Origin: Actinomycetota bacterium
GTDB taxonomy: Bacteria > Actinomycetota > Actinomycetes > Streptosporangiales > Streptosporangiaceae
Assembly (NCBI GenBank): GCA_003161205.1
Contig: PMOU01000055.1
Span: forward strand, 7,994-13,189
Reading direction: 5' to 3'
DNA length: 5,196 bases
Under the pieces are notes generated by a model. The model saw only the letters and a list, made by a program, of their open reading frames with translations, had not been told where the DNA came from and ran no database searches. This document shows positions 1-4,392 of this stretch, piece after piece (the first letter of the stretch is position 1; every line of letters begins with the position of its first letter). A program made the position numbers and the translations under genes.

Positions 1-313
1 AACAGTAGTTGTCGACCGCGGCCAGGCACTCGTGCCTGGTCCGCAGGCCCAGCAGGTTGCAGCGCAGGCTTTCCAGGCCGCCGGCCACCGCGTGCACATG
101 CGCGTCGCCGAAGGCGGGCAGCGCCAGCCGTCCGCGCAGGTCGATGACGCGAGTCCGCCGGCCGGTCAGCTCCCGGATCTCGTCATCGGTGCCGAGGGCC
201 TGGATCAGGCCGCCCCGGACCGCCAGGGCCTGGACGAATCCCGACGGGTGCGCCGGGGTGCGTATCTTGCCCCCGGCGAAGACAAGATCAGCCTCGTTGC
301 CGCTCACCGCCAT
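1..313 (-). CDS. YtcJ-like amidohydrolase, N-terminal part (runs off left edge)
   Basis: Reading the minus strand from the ATG at 313-311 gives 104 residues with no stop before the window edge, so only the N-terminus is present. Residues 9-65 have the beta-rich start typical of metal-dependent amidohydrolases (ADLVFAGGKI, then ALAVRGGLIQALG and RVIDLRGRLALP). The metal-binding HxH follows in LPAFGDAHVH, with His72 and His74. The following VAGGLESLRCNLLGL resembles the Amidohydro_3/YtcJ branch, whose members are usually about 500-550 residues and hydrolyse C-N bonds of largely unknown substrates. The start is supported by AAGGGG nine bases upstream. It is divergent from the flavin-dependent oxidoreductase at 427 across about 113 bp. 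Substrate cannot be inferred. Family assignment is fairly sure; assignment to the YtcJ subgroup is inference from the N-terminus alone. Confidence 0.85.
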   Translation of the reverse strand, partial: MAVSGNEADLVFAGGKIRTPAHPSGFVQALAVRGGLIQALGTDDEIRELTGRRTRVIDLRGRLALPAFGDAHVHAVAGGLESLRCNLLGLRTRHECLAAVDNYC

Positions 314-326
314 GCTGCCGCACCCC

Positions 327-356
327 TTGCCTGACCGGATGCAGCCAACCTAGCAA
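327..356 (+). promoter_or_regulatory. Weak candidate promoter in the divergent intergenic region
   Basis: The gap between the two divergent starts (314-426) must hold promoters in both directions. On the plus strand TTGCCT (327-332) and TAGCAA (351-356), 18 bp apart, loosely match -35 and -10 boxes and would give a 5' leader of about 60 bases for the oxidoreductase. The match is poor (4/6 and about 3/6), and I see nothing convincing on the minus strand. Treat this as a guess. Confidence 0.2.
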
Positions 357-426
357 TCCGTCCGCGTCTTTCTCCGCCCCGCGGCCCGCTGCTACCACCA
401 CCGCCTCGCTGTGATCGGATGGAGAC

Positions 427-1326
427 ATGAAGGTTCGGATAGGAGTGTCCCTGGGGCCGGCCGGAACGCCTGAGGGTTTCGCGGCGGCGGTCGATCTGCT
501 CGAGCAGGCCAGGGTGGATTCGCTGTGGCTGCCGGAGGTCGTGTACTCCCCGGTGGTGGAGCCGTTCACCGGCATGGCCTTCGCGCTGTCGCGGACTCAG
601 CGGCTGAAGGTGGGCACCGGGATCTCGGTGCTGCCCGGGCGTCATCCCGTGCTGGTCGCCAAGCAGCTCGCCTCGCTGGCGGGCCTGGCGCCTGCGCGAG
701 TGCTTCCGGTGTTCGGCTTGCAGCCGGCCCAGGCCGCCGAGCGGGTGCTGTTCCCGGTGCCCGAGGGGCGGCGCGCCGCCGTGTTCGATGAGTCGCTGAC
801 ACTGCTGCGGCTCCTGCTCACCTCGGAGACGGTGTCGTTCGAGGGGGAATTCTTCACCGTGTCCGGAGCGAGCATCGGGCCGCTGCCGGCCAAGCCGCTG
901 GATATCTGGCTGGGCGGTTCGGCCCCGGGGGGCTTGCGACGGGTGGGCCGGCTGGCGGACGGGTGGCTCGGCTCGCTGCTCACTCCGTCCGAGGCGGGCG
1001 CGGCGGTGGCTACCATCCAGGAGGCCGCCGCCGACGCGGGCCGGGTCGTGGACCCCGATCACTTCGGGCTCAGCGTGCCCGTCGCGCTGGACGGCGTACC
1101 GGACGCACTGCTGGCCTCGATCCGCCGCCGCAGGCCGGACGCCGACCCGGCGGCGCTGATCCCGGCCGGCTGGGACGACGCGCGCCGGCTTCTCGAGCAG
1201 TACGTCGAGGCCGGGCTGAGCAAGTTCGTGGTCCGGCCCGCGGCCGCGTCTCCGGCCGCAGGCCCCGCGTCATTCGCCCCGTTCGCGGACGGCGTCATCC
1301 GGGAGCTCATCCCGCTGCAGAACTGA
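427..1326 (+). CDS. LLM-class (luciferase-like) flavin-dependent oxidoreductase, probably F420-dependent
   Basis: This 299-residue protein has the layout of single-domain luciferase-like (beta/alpha)8 oxidoreductases, which use FMN or coenzyme F420 in the cytoplasm. Visible landmarks are MKVRIGVSLG at the N-terminus, LWLPEVV (33-39), LKVGTGISVLPGRHPVLVAK (60-79), RVLPVFGLQPA (91-101), FDESLTLLRLLL (120-131), VSFEGEFFTV (136-145) and DIWLGGSAPGGLRRVGRLAD (159-178). The conserved barrel segments are all present and the length is normal. The RVLPVFGL segment recalls the actinobacterial group sometimes called the MSMEG_3544-type F420 family; that subfamily and the F420 preference are inference. 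The ATG at 427 is the only sensible start, because an in-frame TGA lies at 412-414. A GGAG at 421-424 is unusually close (2 bases). It is divergent from the amidohydrolase. The substrate is unknown. Confidence 0.9.
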   Translation: MKVRIGVSLGPAGTPEGFAAAVDLLEQARVDSLWLPEVVYSPVVEPFTGMAFALSRTQRLKVGTGISVLPGRHPVLVAKQLASLAGLAPARVLPVFGLQPAQAAERVLFPVPEGRRAAVFDESLTLLRLLLTSETVSFEGEFFTVSGASIGPLPAKPLDIWLGGSAPGGLRRVGRLADGWLGSLLTPSEAGAAVATIQEAAADAGRVVDPDHFGLSVPVALDGVPDALLASIRRRRPDADPAALIPAGWDDARRLLEQYVEAGLSKFVVRPAAASPAAGPASFAPFADGVIRELIPLQN

Positions 1327-1354
1327 CCCGATGACACCGCTGGTGCCGTGAAGC

Positions 1355-1471
1355 TCAGCGGCCGCCTGTGCGCGGTGGCTTCCGGTGCATGTGGTAGCCG
1401 GCGGCGACCGCCGCCCGGCCGCGATGCGCGGTCAGGGCCGCCCCGGCCAGCCCGCCGATCGCGCTGGCCAT
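1355..1471 (-). pseudogene. Possible small minus-strand ORF or remnant of a gene 3' end
   Basis: Starting from ATG at 1471-1469, this frame encodes 38 residues beginning MASAIGGLAGAALTAHRGRA and ending in a basic tail at TGA 1357-1355. Codon third positions are almost all G or C. The product has a small-residue, Gly/Ala-rich, mildly hydrophobic stretch followed by a basic end, which looks more like protein than the opposing frames do. The frame stays open upstream to a TAG at 1576-1574, but that extension has no ATG, GTG or TTG start and is Arg/Glu/Ala-rich. No clear Shine-Dalgarno precedes the ATG. It could be the decayed 3' end of a lost gene, a tiny protein, or chance. I do not recognise a family. 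Confidence 0.25.
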
Positions 1472-1584
1472 CCCGATCTGCTGCGCCCGCGTCGGACCCG
1501 CCGCGCGCTCTCCGGCCCGGCGCTCCCCGGCTCCCTGCTCTCGGGCCGTACGATCCCTCGCCGCCTGCCGAACCTATCGCCCGC

Positions 1585-1610
1585 GGAACAAGGCCGTCCG
1601 CGCGTGGGTT
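1585..1610 (+). promoter_or_regulatory. Candidate SigR/SigH-type (thiol-stress sigma factor) promoter
   Basis: GGAACA (1585-1590) and GTT (1608-1610) are separated by 17 bp. This fits the pattern recognised by Streptomyces SigR and mycobacterial SigH (GGAA(T/C)-type -35, GTT -10 about 18 bp later). Transcription would begin near 1615-1620, leaving a short leader that contains the GGAGG site at 1625-1629 and the start at 1635. The geometry is therefore right, and the downstream thiol-disulfide oxidoreductase is the kind of gene these sigma factors control. The motif is short and could arise by chance, so it remains a prediction. Confidence 0.45.
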
Positions 1611-1624
1611 GAAAGTGAACGACC

Positions 1625-1631
1625 GGAGGAG
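1625..1631 (+). promoter_or_regulatory. Strong ribosome binding site that fixes the small ORF start
   Basis: GGAGGAG lies just before the ATG at 1635, with 5 bases between GGAGG and the start codon. This is the best Shine-Dalgarno in the window. It supports translation of the 59-codon frame that follows, and argues against the overlapping frames in this stretch being real. Confidence 0.8.
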
Positions 1632-1634
1632 CCG

Positions 1635-1814
1635 ATGACCATGGACCAAGCCGAGCAGACCGCGACCACCTCGGGCGCCGGGCCAAGTGGGGTCACCCCG
1701 CTGCTGCGCACCCTCGGCGACGCGGGCGCGGCCGTGTGCACCGACGGATTCTGCGAGGTGCCACCGACTCAAGAGGTGGCACCGGGACAAACGGCGACGG
1801 GAGCCGACGAGTGA
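1635..1814 (+). CDS. Small protein of unknown function with a C-x4-C pair, upstream of and coupled to the DsbA-like gene
   Basis: This 59-residue frame runs from ATG 1635 to TGA 1812-1814. I do not recognise a family. The product starts MTMDQAEQTATTSG, has a short predicted helical part (VTPLLRTLGDAGA, about 20-32), then VCTDGFCEVPP with Cys35 and Cys40, and ends in an acidic, flexible tail. There is no signal peptide or membrane segment, so it should be cytoplasmic. Evidence that it is real: a strong GGAGGAG ribosome binding site, GC-rich third codon positions, and its stop overlapping the next start as GTGA (1811-1814), a classic translational coupling. An alternative start is the Met at 1641. 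Because it carries a cysteine pair and is co-translated with a CPWC thiol oxidoreductase, it may be a redox partner, a substrate or a metal-binding sensor; that is inference only. Confidence 0.75.
   Translation: MTMDQAEQTATTSGAGPSGVTPLLRTLGDAGAAVCTDGFCEVPPTQEVAPGQTATGADE
1757..1783 (+). repeat. Perfect 9-bp inverted repeat (hairpin) inside the small ORF
   Basis: GGTGCCACC at 1757-1765 and GGTGGCACC at 1775-1783 are exact reverse complements around a 9-base loop (GACTCAAGA). In mRNA this would be a stable stem ending 27 bases before the GTG of the DsbA-like gene and 15 bases before its GGGAG site (1799-1803). No U-tract follows, so it is not a standard intrinsic terminator. It could influence translation of the downstream gene, mRNA processing, or protein binding to DNA, or it may simply reflect the codons for EVPPTQEVAP. 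Confidence 0.6.
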
Positions 1815-2479
1815 AGATCGAGATCTGGTCCGATGTGGTCTGCCCTTGGTGCTACATCGGCAAGCGCAGGCTTGAGCACGCGCTACGCGAGTTCGAGCAC
1901 GCCGACGAGGTCGAGGTCGCCTGGCGAAGCTTCCAGCTGAACCCCGACACCCCGGTGGGTACGGCCGTGCCCACCCTGGACTACCTGACCCGGCGGTTCG
2001 GCCCGCAGGCCGGCCAGATGACCGGCCGGGTCGCCGAACTAGCCCGCGCCGAGGGCCTGGACTTCGATTTCAGCACCCAGCTCACCGTGAACACCCTGGA
2101 CTCGCACCGCCTGCTGCACCTGGCCGCCGACCTCGGCCTCGGCGACGCGGCCAAGGAACGGCTCCTGCACGCGCACTTCACCGAGGGCGCCGACCTGTCT
2201 GACCCCGAGACGCTGGTCCGCCTGGTCGGTGAGGTCGGCGTCGATACCGACCGTGCGCGGGAGGTGCTGGCCGGCCGCGAGTACGCCGACGCCGTGCAGG
2301 CCGACATCGAGCTGGCGCAGGCCTTCGGCGCGAGCGGCGTGCCGTTCTTCGTCATCGACCGCAAGTACGGCATCTCCGGGGCGCAGCCCGCCGAGACGTT
2401 CCTGCAGGCGCTGCGGACGGCCTACGCGGACGAAGCCGCCGAGTCCGCCGGCGCCAGGACTTCGGCTACTCCTCGATAA
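1811..2479 (+). CDS. DsbA-family thiol-disulfide oxidoreductase, FrnE-like
   Basis: This 222-residue cytoplasmic protein has a thioredoxin fold with a helical insertion, the DsbA/FrnE/2-hydroxychromene-2-carboxylate isomerase layout. The N-terminal strand VKIEIWSDVV leads into the active site CPWC (Cys11, Cys14). NTLDSHRLLHLA (94-105) and the cis-proline segment GVPFFVIDRKYGISGAQP (176-193, Pro178) are typical of FrnE proteins. There is no signal sequence, unlike periplasmic DsbA. FrnE-like proteins catalyse thiol-disulfide exchange and are linked with redox stress. The start is GTG 1811, with GGGAG seven bases upstream; it overlaps the preceding small gene by four bases, so the frame extending back to 1736 is not used. 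The last 15 or so residues (Ala/Ser/Thr-rich) look like a flexible tail. The partner and physiological substrate are unknown. Family call is firm; induction by thiol stress is inferred from the upstream promoter-like element. Confidence 0.93.
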   Translation: MKIEIWSDVVCPWCYIGKRRLEHALREFEHADEVEVAWRSFQLNPDTPVGTAVPTLDYLTRRFGPQAGQMTGRVAELARAEGLDFDFSTQLTVNTLDSHRLLHLAADLGLGDAAKERLLHAHFTEGADLSDPETLVRLVGEVGVDTDRAREVLAGREYADAVQADIELAQAFGASGVPFFVIDRKYGISGAQPAETFLQALRTAYADEAAESAGARTSATPR

Positions 2480-2502
2480 TCCTTCCGGCTCTGCGCGTCC
2501 CC

Positions 2503-2515
2503 TAAGCTCAGGCCG
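2503..2515 (+). promoter_or_regulatory. Candidate -10 box for leaderless transcription of the GNAT gene
   Basis: TAAGCT (2503-2508) matches the actinobacterial TANNNT -10 pattern and ends exactly 7 bp before the GTG at 2516, which would place the transcription start on the start codon. No good Shine-Dalgarno precedes that GTG (only AGG three bases away), which fits a leaderless message. No clear -35 hexamer is visible. The same N7 spacing recurs at the mtnA/aldolase divergent pair. Confidence 0.4.
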
Positions 2516-3301
2516 GTGCGGATCACATCGCTCGGCCTCCGGACGGACGTGGCGCTGCGGGTGCTCGAAGGCGCCGAGGTCATCGACCGGGGGGACTACC
2601 TCGTCATCCGCAGCCTGGATAACCCGGGCTTCTGGTGGGGGAACTTCCTCGTGCTCCGCGCGATGCCCGAGGCTGGCACCGTCGGCCTGTGGCTGGCCAG
2701 GTTCGCCGCGGAGTTTCCCGCGGCCCGGCATGTCGCGCTGGCCGTCGACACCACCGATGACCAGGCGGTGATACCCGATGAGTTCGGAGCCGTGTGGCTG
2801 GAGCCGCAGCGCGGTACCGTGCTGACCTGTGCCGTCGTCCGCCCGCCGACGTTTACGAACCGCGACGCCGAGATCCGGCCGCTGGACTCCGACGCCGACT
2901 GGCAGCAATCGGTCGACCTGGGCATCCGCTGCTTCGACGACGGCGAACCGCGGGACTACCTGGACGGCCGGGTGGCGGCCCGGCGCCGGCTCACCCGGGC
3001 CGGCCGCGGCGCCTGGTTCGGCGCCTTCTCCGGCGGCCGGCTGCTCGCGCAGCTCGGGCTGTTCAGCGTGGGCGACGGCTACGGCCGCTACCAGCACGTC
3101 GAGACCGACCCGGCGGCCCGCCGCCAGGGGCTGGCCGGGACGCTGGTCTGGCATGCGGGCCGCTACGGCCGCGAGGTTCTCGGGGTGAGCACCCTGGTGA
3201 TCGTCGCCGACCCCGCCGACGTGGCCATCCGGGTCTACCGCGCCTGCGGGTTCACCGACGCACAGAGCCAGCTCACCTTCGAGCGGCCGTCTGCGGGCTG
3301 A
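2516..3301 (+). CDS. GNAT-family N-acetyltransferase with an additional N-terminal domain
   Basis: This is a 261-residue protein. The C-terminal half (about 118-257) is a GNAT acyl-CoA transferase: EIRPLDSDADW opens the domain, RGAWFGAFSGGRLLAQLGLF (164-183) forms the central strands, VETDPAARRQGLAGTLV (195-211) carries the acetyl-CoA pyrophosphate-binding R/Q-x-x-G-x-A motif (Gln204, Gly205, Gly208), and YRACGF (241-246) is the usual closing motif. The N-terminal 115 residues (DYLVIRSLDNPGFWWGNFLVL, 27-47, then ARHVALAVDTTD) look like the companion domain found in two-domain actinobacterial GNATs and may be a degenerate second GNAT fold. The only start codon between the previous in-frame stop (2477-2479) and the conserved N-terminus is GTG 2516. 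It follows the DsbA-like gene by 36 bp but may have its own promoter. The acceptor substrate is unknown. Confidence 0.88.
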   Translation: MRITSLGLRTDVALRVLEGAEVIDRGDYLVIRSLDNPGFWWGNFLVLRAMPEAGTVGLWLARFAAEFPAARHVALAVDTTDDQAVIPDEFGAVWLEPQRGTVLTCAVVRPPTFTNRDAEIRPLDSDADWQQSVDLGIRCFDDGEPRDYLDGRVAARRRLTRAGRGAWFGAFSGGRLLAQLGLFSVGDGYGRYQHVETDPAARRQGLAGTLVWHAGRYGREVLGVSTLVIVADPADVAIRVYRACGFTDAQSQLTFERPSAG

Positions 3302-3352
3302 ACCCGGCTAGCCCAAGCTGACCCCGCCTGTACCCCGGCTGTACCCGGCTGA
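3302..3352. repeat. Degenerate short tandem repeat between convergent genes
   Basis: Five imperfect units of 9-11 bp, close to ACCCCGGCTGT, fill the space just after the GNAT stop codon: 3302-3310, 3311-3320, 3321-3331, 3332-3342 and 3343-3352. The last three are the most alike. The region is non-coding and lies between two genes that converge (GNAT plus, mtnA minus). It may be a replication-slippage product or part of a transcription stop region; no known repeat family is recognised. Confidence 0.5.
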
Positions 3353-3376
3353 CGTCGGCCCGGGAGGGCGGTCAGC
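3348..3376. terminator. Possible hairpin between the convergent GNAT and mtnA genes
   Basis: GCTGAC (3348-3353) and GTCAGC (3371-3376) are exact reverse complements around a 17-base GC-rich loop. The right arm includes the mtnA stop codon. A hairpin here could serve as a bidirectional stop for the two facing transcripts. The stem is short, the loop large, and no T-tract follows directly on either strand, so the call is weak. Confidence 0.25.
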
Positions 3377-4379
3377 GGACTGCGCTGGTGAGCCACTGCC
3401 CGTTCGGAATAAGTCTTTTTTCTGTCACCACCGCCGAGACAAGATCGGCCGGGGTGATGTCGAACGCGTAGTTGAGCGCCTTCGTGCCGGCCGGCGCGGC
3501 CGGGACCGTGATCTCCTCGTCGGCGCGCAGCTCGATCGGGATCGCCGGGCCGTCCGGCGTCGCCTCGTCGATGGTCGACTCGGGCGCCGCGACCAGGAAC
3601 GGGATTCCGGCCCGGTGCGCCGCCAGGGCCAGGCCGTAGGTGCCGATCTTGTTGGCGACGTCGCCGTTGGCGGCCACCCGGTCGGCGCCCACCACCACCG
3701 CGTCGGCGAGCCCCTGGCTGATCAGGAACGGTCCGGCGCCATCGCACACCAGCCGGTGCTCGATGCCGAGCTGGCCGAGCTCCCAGCAGGTCAGCCGGGC
3801 ACCCTGCAGCAGCGGCCTGGTCTCGTCCACGATCACCCGCTCGAGCGCGCCCTGCTCGTGCAGCGCGCGAATGACCCCGAGCGCGGTGCCCCAGCCCAGG
3901 CAGGCCAGCGCGCCGGTGTTGCAGTGGGTGTGGACCCGGAGCGGCCGCTGGCCGCAGGCCTGCCTGAGGTACGCGGCGCCGCGCCTGCTGATCTGGTGGC
4001 TCGCCGTGGTGGCGAACTCGACCACGGCCAGGGCCGCGGCCTCGACCGCCTGGCGGCCCTGCGGGATCCGCGCCGCGACCGCGGCGACCTCGCGGCCCAG
4101 GTTGACCGCGGTCGGCCGCGCGCCGGCGATCCGCCTGACTTGCGTGTCCAGCCGCGCGGCGTCCCAGCTCTCGCGGCCGGCCTGGCGCACGGCCAGCGCG
4201 ACGCCGAGCGCGCCCGCCGCGCCGAGTACCGGCGCGCCCCTGATGGCCAGGCTGTCGATCGCCTCGACCAGCTGGTCCACGGTGGCGATGCGCAGCACCC
4301 GGACCTGGTGCGGCAGCACCGTCTGATCCAGCGCCTCCATCTGCCCGTCCCGCCAGGCGAGCACGTCGGGTGTGTCCAT
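3372..4379 (-). CDS. mtnA: S-methyl-5-thioribose-1-phosphate isomerase
   Basis: This 335-residue protein has the usual length and landmarks of MtnA, which converts the aldose 5-methylthioribose 1-phosphate to the ketose 5-methylthioribulose 1-phosphate (related enzymes also accept 5-deoxyribose 1-phosphate). Seen in order: LAWRDGQMEALDQTVLP (8-23), DSLAIRGAPVLGAAGALG (42-59), VHTHCNTGALACLGWGTALG (149-168) with the catalytic Cys153, VDETRPLLQGARLT (184-197), VVGADRVAANGDVANKIGTY (229-248) with the catalytic Asp233, and FDITPADLVSAVVTEK (306-321). This belongs to the fold shared with eIF2B alpha subunits. The start ATG (4379-4377) fits the family N-terminus; there is no clear Shine-Dalgarno, and a TANNNT box lies 7 bp upstream, suggesting a leaderless message. 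It is divergent from a class II aldolase 12 bp away. Six successive codons near the 3' end (3408-3425) are unusually A/T-ending. Confidence 0.96.
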   Translation of the reverse strand: MDTPDVLAWRDGQMEALDQTVLPHQVRVLRIATVDQLVEAIDSLAIRGAPVLGAAGALGVALAVRQAGRESWDAARLDTQVRRIAGARPTAVNLGREVAAVAARIPQGRQAVEAAALAVVEFATTASHQISRRGAAYLRQACGQRPLRVHTHCNTGALACLGWGTALGVIRALHEQGALERVIVDETRPLLQGARLTCWELGQLGIEHRLVCDGAGPFLISQGLADAVVVGADRVAANGDVANKIGTYGLALAAHRAGIPFLVAAPESTIDEATPDGPAIPIELRADEEITVPAAPAGTKALNYAFDITPADLVSAVVTEKRLIPNGQWLTSAVR

Positions 4380-4392
4380 ACCGTTGAACCTA
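4379..4392. promoter_or_regulatory. Overlapping face-to-face leaderless promoters for mtnA and the aldolase
   Basis: Only 12 bp (4380-4391) separate the two start codons. On the plus strand TACCGT (4379-4384) lies 7 bp before the aldolase ATG at 4392. On the minus strand TAGGTT (4392-4387) lies 7 bp before the mtnA ATG at 4379. Both fit the TANNNT -10 pattern at the distance expected when transcription starts on the start codon. Neither gene has a usable Shine-Dalgarno. Each -10 box overlaps the first base of the opposite gene's start codon, so any -35 or upstream contacts lie inside the neighbour's coding sequence. The outer bases CATA/TATG are symmetrical. I see no clear -35 hexamers. Confidence 0.5.

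Larger units (their letters stand above)
1327..1634. other. Intergenic stretch of about 300 bp with no convincing gene
   Basis: No plus-strand frame here looks like a real protein; the available frames give Arg/Pro-rich products typical of non-coding frames in GC-rich DNA. The region holds a GC hairpin at 1399-1413 (CGGCGG, loop CGA, CCGCCG) that could help end transcription of the upstream oxidoreductase, although no T-tract follows. It also holds a doubtful short minus-strand frame (1355-1471) and, at its right end, a promoter-like element and ribosome binding site for the next gene. These are listed separately. Confidence 0.6.

Noticed and set aside
1549..1554. TACGAT as a -10 box for the small ORF-DsbA unit
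   Set aside because: It matches TANNNT, but no -35 is visible at 16-18 bp upstream and the leader would be about 75 bases; the GGAACA-N17-GTT element closer to the gene fits better.
1348..1638. Plus-strand frame in the 300-bp gap
   Set aside because: Arg/Pro-rich product with no recognisable domain; no Shine-Dalgarno; it runs over the promoter-like element and the ribosome binding site of the next gene.
1059..1790. Minus-strand open frame across the oxidoreductase end and the gap
   Set aside because: Arg/Gly-rich product without motifs, antisense to the conserved end of the oxidoreductase and to the small gene; no ribosome binding site support.
1736..1810. Upstream ATG extension of the DsbA-like frame by 25 residues
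   Set aside because: The extension is not family-like, overlaps the small CxxxxC gene in another frame, and the GTG at 1811 has a proper GGGAG seven bases upstream and sits at the conserved N-terminus.
2039..3154. Long minus-strand open frame across the DsbA-like and GNAT genes
   Set aside because: Product is Arg/Gly/Ala/Asp-rich with no domain, and it lies antisense to two recognisable conserved proteins; a by-product of GC-rich codon use.
3416..3421. T6 run as an intrinsic terminator for the GNAT transcript
   Set aside because: No convincing GC hairpin lies directly before the T-run, and it lies within mtnA coding sequence; kept only as an oddity in the findings.
3615..4391. Long plus-strand open frame antisense to mtnA, continuous with the aldolase frame
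   Set aside because: Its product here is Arg/Ala/Gly/His-rich low-complexity sequence typical of the antisense of a GC-rich gene, while the minus strand encodes a complete, conserved MtnA. The real aldolase starts at ATG 4392.
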